Source of the DNA: an uncultured Verrucomicrobiota bacterium
Lineage (GTDB): Bacteria > Verrucomicrobiota > Verrucomicrobiia > Opitutales > Intestinicryptomonadaceae
Reading direction: 5' to 3'
NCBI GenBank assembly: GCA_949293415.1
Contig: CASFDK010000037.1
Coordinates: 1 to 64,000 of the forward strand
DNA length: 64,000 nt
Below are positions 29,461 through 39,424 of this stretch, piece after piece. The notes under the pieces were generated by a model. That model made no database searches, was not told the origin of the DNA, and saw nothing but the letters and a program-made list of their open reading frames with translations. Numbering within the stretch: position 1 is the first letter of the stretch; every line of letters begins with the position of its first letter. The translations under genes and the position numbers were made by a program.

Positions 29461-32400
29461 CTATTTTTCCATCGGTGCGGCTTCAACGAAGTCGGCTGCT
29501 CGGATTTCAACTTTGCCCAGCAAGCCCGATTCGAGCGGTTCTTCGTTCGCATTCCAGAACCCCTTTGTGAATGTGTAGGCTATTCGGTCGGTGTCGTTTT
29601 TGCGCTTTTCGACAATCCATTTCGGCAGGCGTTCGTCGGGAGATTTTGCCAGCCGCGCGTCGCCGATTAGCCTGTTCACCCAGCGGTTCGCCACTTCTAT
29701 CGAAAGCGTGTTTTCGCCCCCATTTGCAAGCTCTGTTATGTCGCATTCGAACGGCGCGCGCCAGAGCGTTGCGGCGGTTTTGCCGTTTACCCGCACGCGG
29801 GCGATATCAGCGACTTTCCCGATCGACAAAATTATGCGCCGCCCCTTTTTGAACATTTCGCCGCCGAGTTCGAATTTTTTCGAATACGTTGCGATGCCCG
29901 AAAAATAGCGGATTCCGTCGTCGGAATTTTCCGTCCAAGATTCGAGTTTTTCGAAATGCGCCGCTGCGGGCGCGCCGCGGTTTTTCTGGAATGCGACATC
30001 CCAATTTTCCGAAATATCGACATTCTTCGGAAGCGATTGCACCGAAAGCGAAACTTCCTCGCCGTCCGACAGCAGCAGCTTCGCCGTGCCCGCAGCTTCG
30101 AAAACCGCGCCGAGTTTTCCGTCGGAAACCGCGGGATAAATCGCGGTTCGCGCAGCTTCGGAGACTGGCGGGACGAATGTGCCGCCCTCGCGAACAACCT
30201 TTTCGAACACCTTTCCGCCGAACTTATACTTTACATAAAGTTCCTTGACGTGCCCGGGGGCGAGCGCACATTTGAAGGTTCGGCTCAGCACTTTTACGTC
30301 GGAGTCGCCCTTGACAAAATTCTTCACGTCGAGCTTTTCGGGCGAATCGCTCGAGCGATACACGGCTTCGAGAATTTCGACCGCGTCCGTTTTTTTCGCG
30401 CCGTTTACTGACGGAGCAAATGCGGCAATCCGCCTGTTTTCGCCGTTTTTGAAGACGACGAATTTCGATTCGTAGGGATTGAGCGAAAGGGGAATCGAGA
30501 CAATGCCGTTTTCGCATTTCCACTGCGGCGCGGGCGAAACGCCGCCGTCTGCCGCGTCGAAAATATACGGCGATTTTCCCGCGCCCGTATTGAACGAAAC
30601 CTCGCCTGCAATGCGCGATTGCGTCATATTTGCCACAAAGCGTATGTCGGTGTCGCCGTCGATTCTGCCGATTGTGCGGATTCCGCGCGGCGTTTTAAAT
30701 TCGGGCGCGATTTGCGCAAGATTCAACGCTTCGGGAACGGAGCGCGTGGCGTACAATGTGCCTTTCCCTATCCTGCGGACTTTCTCTCCGACGCCCCAAA
30801 GCTTCTTTACGAATGCCGCAAATTCTTCGGGGTTGTCCGAAAGCGTGGGCGATTCAATCGGCGGAACTCCCGCAACGTTCGCGCCCGCTTCGAGCAGCTT
30901 TTCAACGGCTTTGAGCGTGCGCAGGGAAAGCCGCCTGTCGGTGCCGAGCGCGAGCATTTTGTAGCGCGTGCCGTCCGCAGACGCAAAGATTTCGCCGTCT
31001 TCGAATTTCAGCGAATCGGCGATGTCGTCGGCGGAACAGTAGTCGTAGTCGTAGCCCGCATTCGTGATTTCGTCGCGCACGGCGTACCACGCGGCATTGG
31101 GCAGCGATTCGCCAGATAGCCACAGCACCGTCGCCCGATAGCGTCCGCGTTGGAGCAATGCCTGCGAGCGGTTGACGTACGAAACCCACGCGTCGGCGAG
31201 CTTCCACCAAGTGGTAAGTCGCGTCATGTTGGAGCCTGCAGACATCGACATTCCGGGACCCTCAATCATAAACGGCTGGTGCGCGTATGTGTGGAAGATT
31301 ATCGACGAAATGCCGTAAATCCACGCCCTGTCGCCGTACTCTTTGAGCTGCGCGGGAGTGTGCAGCCAGCGTCCGTAGGCCGCCGTCGTCGTGAACGACT
31401 CCGATCCCGCCTTTTTTTTGCCGAACAGGTGCGCGCTCGAGCCCGTCATGCGTGCGGGCGGATTGCCGCGCCCAATCCAAAACTCGCCCGTGGGAATGTT
31501 GATATTCCTCGCGCAGCGGAGCGAATCGAACAGACCGCCGTAGGGTTCGGCAATCGAAAGAAGTCCGTCCTTTTTGCAAAGCTCGGCGAAATAGTCGTAG
31601 TAGTTTTCGGCGAACAGGTCGGAAACCGTTCGCTGCAAATCGTAGAGGAATTTTGCGGTCTGTCCGTCGGTCTCCACGACAAACCCGAGCATTGCGGGCA
31701 GCCACGGAGTGATGTCGTAGCCGCGACGTTTTTTGAACTGATCGGCGAAGTCGTCCGTCCAGTTCTGCCCACCGACCTCGTAGCTGTCGATTGTGGCGTA
31801 GCGCATCGCCTCGCCGAAATCGGCTTCGAGCTTTTTCATGAAATGTCCCCAATGGGCGTCGAGCCCGCGCCGCGAAAGCTTGTCGCATTCAAGCCCCTTG
31901 AAGGGCGTTGGCGAATTTTTCGCGCCCGTCGAAGTGTAGCCTATCCGCAGGACAATCCAATTGCCGTCGGGCAGATTCACTTTGCCCTCGCCGTTTTGAA
32001 AATTTGCGGTGATGTCGAGCACGGAGTCTTTCGAAAGCCCGCGCCTGTTTTCGTCTCCCGCCTTCGGTTCGGCAAACCCGATTCTCTGGGCGAGCGAGTT
32101 TTTGAAATCCACATCAGACACCATTCGCTCTGAAAGCAGGCGCACGTTTTTTAGGTCGATGTCCTTCGGCTTTTCCCATTCGTGGAACGACTTCGCCGTC
32201 GTAAATTCGAATTTGAAGAACTTCGCCCGCGCGCCGTTTTTCGAGAGCGGGACGAATTTGGGCGTGCACTTGTCGTTGTAAATCGACGCAGTATATTCGC
32301 CGACTTTCGAGTAGTTTCTGCCGTCGTCCGAAGCCGAAATGTCGACGCTCACATACAGTCCGCGACTGTCGAAGGTAAGTTCGGCAAACTTTGCGTCGTA

Positions 32401-33063
32401 GGGATTTTCGAATTCGAAAACAAGCGTGTTTTTCGCGCCCTTTTTCGAAAGCGGCAGGCGGACTGTCTTTGCATTTTCGCCCACGACGTTCTGCGGATTG
32501 TCGAAGTCGGCGGAAACTTTCGGCGCGGGCATTTTCTTGCCGCCGCGAACCGCGAGCACGGCTACATCGCGGTAAAAACCCTCCAGCGTGCGCGGCTGCG
32601 GAAGTTTGAGAGTCTGCTCTCCGCCGACTGTGCGCGTTTCGGAGGCGACGAGCATTTTCATCGAATCTTCGGGCTTAATCCAAGGACCGCCCGAGCTCGA
32701 CCACCCCGGGCAGTTGTGCGCGCCAAGCCGCAAACCGAGCCTCTTCGCCTCGCGCCCCGCATGCCGCATAAGTTCGCGCCAGTTGTCGTCGAGAATTTGT
32801 ATTTTCGGCATTCCCGTGGCGGTCTGGTTTACGAGCGAAAACACGTGCGCGCCGCCGTAGCCGACTTCCTTCAAGGCTTCGAGGTCGGCTGTAATTCCCT
32901 CCTTTGTGATTGCGTTTGTGGTAAAGTGCCACCAAGTCTCGAGCTTTGCGTCCGGCGGCGGATTGAGAAAATCGGCGCGGACACTTTCGAAATCGGCGCG
33001 GGAAACCGAAACAAACGCGGAAAGCCCCGCAAGCAATATGGTAGAGTAGTAGAGTTTCATCAT
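29461..33063 (-). CDS. GH106-like alpha-L-rhamnosidase, secreted
   Basis: 1200 residues with a signal peptide (about 1-23). The N-terminal T-W-W-H-F-T-T-N-A-I-T-K-E-G-I and D-L-E-A-L-K-E-V-G-Y-G-G-A block (about 42-73), followed by G-A-H-N-C-P-G-W-S-S-S-G-G-P-W, is typical of GH106 inverting rhamnosidases, as are the total length and the C-terminal jelly roll (S-I-G-K-V-A-D-I-A-R-V-R-V-N-G). GH106 enzymes remove terminal alpha-rhamnose from pectic and other polymers. Catalytic Glu residues cannot be named with certainty from sequence alone. The gene is monocistronic with a ~420-bp palindrome-rich region upstream. Confidence 0.82.
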   Translation of the reverse strand: MMKLYYSTILLAGLSAFVSVSRADFESVRADFLNPPPDAKLETWWHFTTNAITKEGITADLEALKEVGYGGAHVFSLVNQTATGMPKIQILDDNWRELMRHAGREAKRLGLRLGAHNCPGWSSSGGPWIKPEDSMKMLVASETRTVGGEQTLKLPQPRTLEGFYRDVAVLAVRGGKKMPAPKVSADFDNPQNVVGENAKTVRLPLSKKGAKNTLVFEFENPYDAKFAELTFDSRGLYVSVDISASDDGRNYSKVGEYTASIYNDKCTPKFVPLSKNGARAKFFKFEFTTAKSFHEWEKPKDIDLKNVRLLSERMVSDVDFKNSLAQRIGFAEPKAGDENRRGLSKDSVLDITANFQNGEGKVNLPDGNWIVLRIGYTSTGAKNSPTPFKGLECDKLSRRGLDAHWGHFMKKLEADFGEAMRYATIDSYEVGGQNWTDDFADQFKKRRGYDITPWLPAMLGFVVETDGQTAKFLYDLQRTVSDLFAENYYDYFAELCKKDGLLSIAEPYGGLFDSLRCARNINIPTGEFWIGRGNPPARMTGSSAHLFGKKKAGSESFTTTAAYGRWLHTPAQLKEYGDRAWIYGISSIIFHTYAHQPFMIEGPGMSMSAGSNMTRLTTWWKLADAWVSYVNRSQALLQRGRYRATVLWLSGESLPNAAWYAVRDEITNAGYDYDYCSADDIADSLKFEDGEIFASADGTRYKMLALGTDRRLSLRTLKAVEKLLEAGANVAGVPPIESPTLSDNPEEFAAFVKKLWGVGEKVRRIGKGTLYATRSVPEALNLAQIAPEFKTPRGIRTIGRIDGDTDIRFVANMTQSRIAGEVSFNTGAGKSPYIFDAADGGVSPAPQWKCENGIVSIPLSLNPYESKFVVFKNGENRRIAAFAPSVNGAKKTDAVEILEAVYRSSDSPEKLDVKNFVKGDSDVKVLSRTFKCALAPGHVKELYVKYKFGGKVFEKVVREGGTFVPPVSEAARTAIYPAVSDGKLGAVFEAAGTAKLLLSDGEEVSLSVQSLPKNVDISENWDVAFQKNRGAPAAAHFEKLESWTENSDDGIRYFSGIATYSKKFELGGEMFKKGRRIILSIGKVADIARVRVNGKTAATLWRAPFECDITELANGGENTLSIEVANRWVNRLIGDARLAKSPDERLPKWIVEKRKNDTDRIAYTFTKGFWNANEEPLESGLLGKVEIRAADFVEAAPMEK

Positions 33064-33156
33064 AATAAATATGTGCTAACCTTGCGCATTCTTCCGGTCA
33101 ATCATAAAAACGCAAAAAACAACAGATTCACAGGTTGGAGCTTATACACCATTGCG

Positions 33157-33326
33157 GGGGCGTTGCCCCAAGTGGGCATTTTGCTTCGCAAAATAACCGC
33201 CCACATTCCCACATCGAACGCTCTTGTTTCATCGAACAAGTTATAACTATTCGGTTTCGAAAAGACTCAAAATAAGTTCGAACACCCAAAGCTATTGGGC
33301 GGTGTTCCGCCGCCCAATGCGAACTT
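33157..33326. repeat. Cluster of nested hairpins in a gene-free stretch
   Basis: Three self-complementary modules lie upstream of fabG. GGGGC/GCCCC is at 33157-33169. GTGGGC (33172-33177) and GCCCAC (33199-33204) enclose ATTTTGC-TTC-GCAAAAT. AAGTTCG (33274-33280) and CGAACTT (33320-33326) enclose ATTGGGCGG (33294-33302) with CCGCCCAAT (33310-33318). No convincing gene lies between 33064 and 33484. The stretch could hold structured RNA or decayed palindromic repeats. Confidence 0.6.
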
Positions 33327-33337
33327 ATAAACAGAAG

Positions 33338-33408
33338 GCGCGACTATAGTCGCGCCGAAGTATCACAAGTAGGAATGAAGTTCTGCAGCCGTGCAGGCTG
33401 CAGCCTGC
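33338..33408 (+). repeat. Double-palindrome repeat, copy 1
   Basis: 71 bp framed by two palindromes, GGCGCGACTATAGTCGCGCC (33337-33356) and GCAGGCTGCAGCCTGC (33393-33408). A second copy of the same length and orientation is at 57411-57481, with seven differences, all transitions. A smaller inverted pair (AAGGGC/GCCCTT) follows copy 1. Confidence 0.85.
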
Positions 33409-33484
33409 TTAAGGGCTTCGCCTTTGCCGCCCTTGCAAAAAAGGCTTCCATTTCTTTAAAAAATCGTCATTGTTCGGTCTGTAT

Positions 33485-34231
33485 ATGGAACTTAATTACT
33501 CGGGAAAAGTTGCGCTTGTCAGCGGGGCGGGTCGCGGTATCGGCAGGGCGATTGCCGTGGAACTTGCAAACGCGGGCTGCGCGGTTCTTTGCGTGAGCAA
33601 AAATATTTCGTCCTGCGGAAAGGTCGCAGACGAAATCAACGCGTCGGGCGGAAAGGCGGAGGCGTGGGCGTTCGACGTGTCGAAATCGTCGGAAGTCAAA
33701 GACGCCTGTGCGCAAATCCTCAAAAAATACGAAGCGGTAGACATCATCGTAAACAACGCGGGCATCACGCGCGACAACCTGCTTATGCGTATGTCGGACG
33801 AAGAATGGGAAAGCGTGATTTCCACAAACCTTTCGTCGTGCTTCTACATCGTGCGCAACCTCGTGCGCGCAATGATGGGTAACCGCCGCGGGCGAATCAT
33901 AAACATCGCGTCGGTGTCTGGGCAGGCGGGCAACGCGGGGCAGACGAACTACGCGGCGGCAAAGGCGGGCATTATCGGTTTTACGAAATCGCTGGCGCGC
34001 GAACTTGCGGCGCGGAACATCACGGCAAATGCAATCGCTCCGGGGTTTATCGACACCGATATGACGGCGGTGCTTCCGCCCGCAATCGTGGAGGCGGCAA
34101 AGGCGAACATTCCGCTCAAACGTACGGGAAAAGTGGAGGACATCGCAAAAATCTGCGCATTCCTCGCATCCGACGAAGCAGGCTACATTACGGGACAGAC
34201 AATAGCGGTAAACGGCGGTCTGTATATGTAA
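33485..34231 (+). CDS. fabG: 3-oxoacyl-[acyl-carrier-protein] reductase
   Basis: 248 residues from the ATG at 33485 (a TTG five codons upstream is less likely). It is a classical short-chain dehydrogenase: S-G-A-G-R-G-I-G near the N-terminus (NADPH loop), N-N-A-G, and the active-site Ser plus Y-A-A-A-K. The N-A-I-A-P-G-F-I-D-T-D-M segment is characteristic of FabG. It reduces 3-oxoacyl-ACP in fatty-acid elongation. It is not next to other fab genes, so a related SDR role cannot be excluded. Confidence 0.87.
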   Translation: MELNYSGKVALVSGAGRGIGRAIAVELANAGCAVLCVSKNISSCGKVADEINASGGKAEAWAFDVSKSSEVKDACAQILKKYEAVDIIVNNAGITRDNLLMRMSDEEWESVISTNLSSCFYIVRNLVRAMMGNRRGRIINIASVSGQAGNAGQTNYAAAKAGIIGFTKSLARELAARNITANAIAPGFIDTDMTAVLPPAIVEAAKANIPLKRTGKVEDIAKICAFLASDEAGYITGQTIAVNGGLYM

Positions 34232-34271
34232 ATTTTCATCGAACTATAAACAACAACAAATACTATTATAT

Positions 34272-35672
34272 ATGATTAACAGAAGAAAATTCATAAAGTC
34301 GGCTACGACGGCGGCAACCGCGGCAATGTTCTTCCCCGGATGCTCGTCGACACCCAAGCCGAAGAAAATCGGCGCAAACGAAAAAATCAACGTCGCATTT
34401 GTGGGCGTTGGCAATATCGGCGCGATGGCGCGAGGCGGTATGATAAACGAAAACGGTGTGGCCCTCTGCGACGTCGACCTGACGATGGCGCGTCAGGGGC
34501 TGAAACAATACCCCAAGGCGAAGGTTTTCCAAGATTACCGCGAAATGCTCGACAAGCTCGGCAAGGAAATCGACGCGGTTTGCGTCTCCACGCCCGACCA
34601 CTCGCACTTCAAGATTACGCTCGACTCGATGCAGTGCGGTAAACACGTCTGCGTACAGAAGCCCCTTACGCACAACATCTGGCAGTGCCGCGAACTCGAA
34701 CGCGCCCGCCAGTACTACGGCGTACAAACCCAGATGATGAATCAGGGACACGCAACCGAGCAAATCAGAATGCTCAAGGAATGGTACGACAGCGGCATAA
34801 CGGGCGACGTTCGCGAAGTCCACGTTATGTGCAGCGGTCCCAAGTGGTGGGACGGCGACCCCAAGCGCACGCCTTACTTCGTAAAGCCCAAGTCGATGCC
34901 CATCACCAAACAGCCCATCCCCTCCGAACTCAACTGGGACTTGTGGATAAATCAGGGCAAATTCACCGACTACAACCGCATCTACGCGCCGCTTAGCTGG
35001 CGCGGATTCTGGGACTACGGCACGGGTATGCTCGGCGACTGGTTCTGTCACACGGCGGACGCGCCCGTCTGGATTCTCGACCTTAAAGACCCCGTTTCGG
35101 TGGAACTTATCGACGCAAAATGCACATACGACCAAAACGTATTCATCCCCGATGCATCGACGGTAAAATGGACATTCGCCGCAACCGACAAACATCCCGA
35201 ACTGGTTATGTACTGGTACGACGGCGCGCGCGAACCCATCACCCGCCCGCACGACTTCGAAAAGGACCGTCCGCTGCTCAAGTCGGGTATGTATATGATA
35301 GGCGACAAGCGTACAATCCACACTGGTTCGCGCCCGAACTTCGACCCGCGCGTTTCCAACGACAAATTCTTCAACGAATTCCGCAAAAACCGCCCGCCGA
35401 AGACCATCCCCAGAGTGCGCAAGGGCAATCTCTATCTGGAATGGTGCGACGCAATCAGGGGCGACATCAAGGAATGCGGTTCGAACTTCAAGTACGCTTC
35501 GCAGCTTACGGAAGTTGCGTTGCTCGGCGCACTCGTACAGCGCGTCGGCGGCAAGATTGAATGGGACGCAAAGAATATGCGCGCCAAGAACCGCCCCGAA
35601 CTCGATACGCTCATCCGCGAACCCGAACGCAAGGGCTGGGAATCGAAATCTTTCGGCGGACTGTTCGCGTAA
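34272..35672 (+). CDS. Gfo/Idh/MocA-family oxidoreductase, Tat-exported
   Basis: 466 residues. The N-terminus has a twin-arginine signal (M-I-N-R-R-K-F-I-K) ending in a lipobox-like F-F-P-G-C-S, so the protein is probably exported folded and lipid-anchored. The Rossmann part starts with V-A-F-V-G-V-G-N-I-G, and the E-K-P/Q-K-P-L-T-H-N segment is the family's cofactor-lysine region. A long C-terminal domain resembles those of the many exported Gfo/Idh/MocA paralogues of Planctomycetes and Verrucomicrobia. These enzymes oxidise or reduce sugars with NAD(P); the substrate is unknown. It ends in a strong terminator. Confidence 0.87.
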   Translation: MINRRKFIKSATTAATAAMFFPGCSSTPKPKKIGANEKINVAFVGVGNIGAMARGGMINENGVALCDVDLTMARQGLKQYPKAKVFQDYREMLDKLGKEIDAVCVSTPDHSHFKITLDSMQCGKHVCVQKPLTHNIWQCRELERARQYYGVQTQMMNQGHATEQIRMLKEWYDSGITGDVREVHVMCSGPKWWDGDPKRTPYFVKPKSMPITKQPIPSELNWDLWINQGKFTDYNRIYAPLSWRGFWDYGTGMLGDWFCHTADAPVWILDLKDPVSVELIDAKCTYDQNVFIPDASTVKWTFAATDKHPELVMYWYDGAREPITRPHDFEKDRPLLKSGMYMIGDKRTIHTGSRPNFDPRVSNDKFFNEFRKNRPPKTIPRVRKGNLYLEWCDAIRGDIKECGSNFKYASQLTEVALLGALVQRVGGKIEWDAKNMRAKNRPELDTLIREPERKGWESKSFGGLFA

Positions 35673-35702
35673 AAGTAGGACGAAAAGTTTCCCGAATAAA
35701 TT

Positions 35703-35734
35703 GCGGATAGCCTATGTGGCTATCCGCTTTTTTT
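35703..35734 (+). terminator. Terminator of the Gfo/Idh/MocA gene
   Basis: GCGGATAGCC (35703-35712) pairs with GGCTATCCGC (35718-35727), followed by seven or more T residues. The phage-derived fragment begins within about 12 bp of this terminator. Confidence 0.92.
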
Positions 35735-35745
35735 GCGGGATTTAG

Positions 35746-38682
35746 GGGGGTGAAACACGCAGCAGACACGGCAAAAATCGTCGGCAAAATAATCCAAAAC
35801 AAAAGCGTTTGCAGGGCAAGTATGAGCGTGTGGGCACTGCGCCGATTGTTGTTTGGGAGCGCGAGAACGGCGACACGGAGGTTATTACAGGGCGGCACAG
35901 GCTTGACCTTGCGAGGCGTTCGGGCGAGAAGACCATTCCCGCGTATGTGGTTCGCGAGGCGGACGGCTTCACGGTTGACGACGCGCGGACTTTCGACGCG
36001 GAAAGCAACATTCGCGACGGTATGGGCACGGTGCGCGACTATGCGCATTTCTTCCGAAACAAGGACATCGACGAGGCGGAGGCTTCGGGCAAGGGGCTTT
36101 TGTCGCGCGAGAAGGGAAAGCGCGGCTGGGCTATCGGCAAGTTTGCCGAGGACAATTTATATTGGCTGTACCGCAACGGCGGAATTTCCGAGGAGCGGGC
36201 GGCGGCTGTTGCGCGCGGCGCGCCCAATGACGCGGACGTTCAGAATGCCGCGCTCGATTCGGCAAAGGGTATGGACGCTACCACTCTTGAAATTCACACG
36301 CGCAGACTCAAAGCCTTTAAGGACGAGGGCGGGGGCAATGCTTCGGGCGAGGCTGTACAGGGCGACTTGTTCGGCGTTGACGATTCGGCGATGAGGGAAA
36401 TGGTTGCGCTTTCGAAGGCGGCGGGCGAGCTTGTGAAGCAGAACAAGCAGAGGATACTGGCGGTAAAGGGTGTAATCAAACGCCCCGAAATTGCTCGCGA
36501 AATGGGCGTTGACATCAACAACCCCGACGCGGTGCGAGCCGCAGTTGCCGCGCTTGAATACGAGAACAGCAGACTTATGAGCCCCACGCCCGAACCCGAA
36601 ATTATGGACAAGATACGCAGGAAAGCTGGCTTGTTCGATAAAGCGGAGAACGGCGAAAATGTCGAACAGGGCTCGGAGTCTGAAGCCCAAGAAGATACGG
36701 ACGGTTTGTTCGACGACGGCACGGCGGAGATGAGTTTCAAGCGGGCGATGAAACGCGGTGTGCCTTCAATCGGAGGCAGAGCGCGGGCGATTGAAGAGAT
36801 TTTGGATAGTTCGGACAAGTCGTTGGTGGACGCGAAGCGGATTCTTGAAGAGGCGAAGCCTGAACGCAAAATTTACGACATCGACGCGGCAGCGGCTTTT
36901 GTTAAGGACAATCTGCTTAATGTTCCGCTCGAAAACTACAATGCGGAAACTGGTGAGCTTATTGTTGCCAAGATAAGCCGAAATTGTCTCGATAAGATGA
37001 ACAGCGGAAAGGCTCGCGCGAAAACCGACAATAACAGGCTTCACGCCCTTGCTCTCGCAAATGTAAAGGAACTTTTTGAAAAGTCCCGTTTACTTGAAGA
37101 GCGCGGTGATAAAAACAATTCGCCTGATATAGAATCGGTGGGACGTTATTATGCGCCGCTTTTGTTGGACGGCAATGTGTACGCGGTTAAAATGACCGTG
37201 AAGAAAATTAAAAACCCGAAAGGAAACAATCTTTATTCCATTGAGGGGATTGACGTAAACAGAGAATCCGACCAAGTGGGTTATCGGGGAAATGGTAGTG
37301 ATACCACTTCGAGTACGGTAATCCTCGGGTCGGATTCTGTTAATGACTTCATCGGAAATTTACGCCAAGTCAATAAGAAAATTGATGAATTTGCTGAAAA
37401 TAATTACAAGGCGAGTTTCGGAGCGAAGGATAAAGCTTCCGACAATGGCAAGGTCGGCGGCGGGGTATCTTTCGGCTCTATGGTTGAGGAGTATGCCAAG
37501 CTGCGCGAGCTTCGCGAAAAGACTGTCGGCGAAAAGCCCCTTACGTTTATTCGCCCAGTGTCGGCTATGCGTTCGGCTCTGCCAAAGTCCGTTCGTTTCA
37601 ACAAGGCGTCAAACAGGTTGGAGGGCGTGCCCTCCATCGGCGACATTCGCCGATATATGGAGCGCGTTTTCAATGTTCCGATTGCAAACGGTCTTCGAAA
37701 GGAAGTTCGCCAGAGCGGTGCGCTTGGCGTTTACTACAACAGGCTTGAAGCTATCAGGACTCTTCGCGGGCACATCAACGACCTTGACACTGTTGCCCAC
37801 GAATTGGGGCACTACTTGGAAACGCTCTTTTTTGGCGGCAAGTTGGCAAGTGAAGAGGTGAAAGACTTCGCCCTTGCAAAGGAGCTTGAAGGGTACTGCG
37901 TTGAGCGTTTCGGGGAATTTACCTACAAGGGACGCGAGAGAATCAGTGAGGGTTGGGCGCAGTTTATTTCCGACGTAATAAAGGGCGATGAAACTGTTGC
38001 CGACCGTTGTCCGCGAGCCTTTGCGGCGTTGAACAGCGCGTTGAGGGAGTCTCCCCGCGTGAATGAAGCGTTTGGCTTTATTTGCCAGATGGCTGAGCTG
38101 AATGCGAATGCTTCGCCGTTGCAACGTGTGAATGCGAACATTCGCAGGCGTTCGGACGGGGTGCGCAAGACTGCCGTTGACCGTCTTATTGAAAGCGGGC
38201 GTTGGTTTACGCGTATGTGGTTTGACGAGTATGAGGGATTGGAGCGTTTTCAGCGCGACCTTGAACGAAGCGGCGTTAGCGAGGAGGACGGAAGCAGGGT
38301 AATAGACCTTGCAAGAAACTATGCGGGCGGTTCTGTGGGGCAGGTAAACTACTCTCTTACGGTCAACCAAATCGACCTTGACGGGCGGATTGTGGGCAAG
38401 TCGCTTCGTTCCATCTTGCGGGACAATTTGAAGACCGCCTATGACAAGGAAAATATCGACGCGTATTTGATGTGTCGGCGTGTGGTGGAGTATTACAAGA
38501 CCGAGGAGCGCAGGGGTGAGCGCGGCGGAAGCAGGAGCAAGTTCGGCATAGACTATGCGGACGCCGTGGATGTTGTTTCGACGGCGACCGACGGAATGCG
38601 CAGGTGTGCCGAGGAGCTATTATATTTTTATCGCCAAGTTTCCCGCCGATTTGCTTCTTATTATCAGCGTTCTGCCCATTAG
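35746..38682 (+). pseudogene. Phage-type large polyvalent protein fragment (ParB-like and zincin domains)
   Basis: A frame of about 957 codons is readable from the TTG at 35809, and is open from 35746 with no start codon there. It begins in the middle of a ParB/sulfiredoxin-like domain (I-T-G-R-H-R-L-D-L-A-R-R-S-G). A metallopeptidase-like H-E-L-G-H-Y-L-E lies at about residue 662. The end (G-I-D-Y-A-D-A-V-D-V-V-S) is the start of a helical region that breaks off near nt 38620. Such multi-domain giants occur in prophages and conjugative elements and are thought to be injected with DNA. Both ends look cut: the 5' end abuts a terminator and the 3' end overlaps the stop of the opposing gene. No other phage genes are adjacent. 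Confidence 0.65.
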
Positions 38683-39168
38683 TTCGGCAGTGGCGTTCTT
38701 GCCGAGGTTTACGGATTTTTCGCCAACCGACAGTGTTGCGTCGTCGGAGAAATAAAGTATGTTTTTTTTGAAGAGCCGCGTTTGCGAGGCGGTTATTTTC
38801 ATTATGTTCTTCTTGCCGAATACGGTCAGGGTTAATCCCTTTATTTCGAAGTCTAGCGGGCGCGGAAATTGTGCCTTGTCGAGTTCGTCCTGCGTGAGGT
38901 TTTGTGCGAACACGTCGAGCCGCAGGTTTGTTATAACAACTTTTTGCGGCACATTCACCCCGAACGCGCTTTTGCCCGAAACAAGCGAAATTTTGTCGAA
39001 CGATATTCCGAACACTTGCGCCCCAGCCGAATTGCGGCAGAGAGTATCGACATTTTCGAGATTGGCTGGGTTGAGCAGCGCGGAAAAATCGTACCCCGCC
39101 GCGCCGACCGACGCCGTCGCGCAAAGGAATGCTGTCGCCGTTGCGATGATTTTGAAAAACTTATTCAT
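38620..39168 (-). CDS. Secreted protein of unknown function
   Basis: 182 residues with a signal peptide (about 1-23, VGA-AG cleavage). The mature part looks beta-rich, and the pattern of alternating hydrophobic residues (I-T-N-L-R-L-D-V-F, F-E-I-K-G-L-T-L-T-V-F) suggests a small lipid-binding or envelope domain. No family recognised. Its stop codon overlaps the end of the phage fragment on the other strand. It stands alone on its strand, about 250 bp from the glc genes. Confidence 0.65.
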   Translation of the reverse strand: MNKFFKIIATATAFLCATASVGAAGYDFSALLNPANLENVDTLCRNSAGAQVFGISFDKISLVSGKSAFGVNVPQKVVITNLRLDVFAQNLTQDELDKAQFPRPLDFEIKGLTLTVFGKKNIMKITASQTRLFKKNILYFSDDATLSVGEKSVNLGKNATAELMGRTLIIRSKSAGNLAIKI

Positions 39169-39221
39169 CTCCGGATATTTTTTACGATAACCCCCTTGAC
39201 GGGTTTGTTATAAATATAGTT

Positions 39222-39338
39222 ATGTTCGGTTGTATATTTTGCAGTTTTGCCTCTTTGATTGTTGCGGCGGGTTGTGCGCTTTGCCTGTTCGCCGCAAAGC
39301 TTGTCGGTCGGAAAGACCGTTCGAAGCATTCGAAGTAG
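39222..39338 (+). CDS. Possible small membrane protein (38 aa)
   Basis: An ATG-initiated frame encodes one hydrophobic helix (I-F-C-S-F-A-S-L-I-V-A-A-G-C-A-L-C-L-F) and a basic tail (G-R-K-D-R-S-K-H-S-K). This is the layout of many real small membrane proteins, but there is no clear ribosome site and the gap is otherwise featureless, so it may be chance. Confidence 0.25.
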   Translation: MFGCIFCSFASLIVAAGCALCLFAAKLVGRKDRSKHSK

Positions 39339-39424
39339 CGTTTAGTCCGATATGCGGGGCGAAGTGTGTCCGCGCGTTGCGGCTGTGCGTATGCCGCGCA
39401 ACCGCGCCTTTGTGGGTTTTCCGA

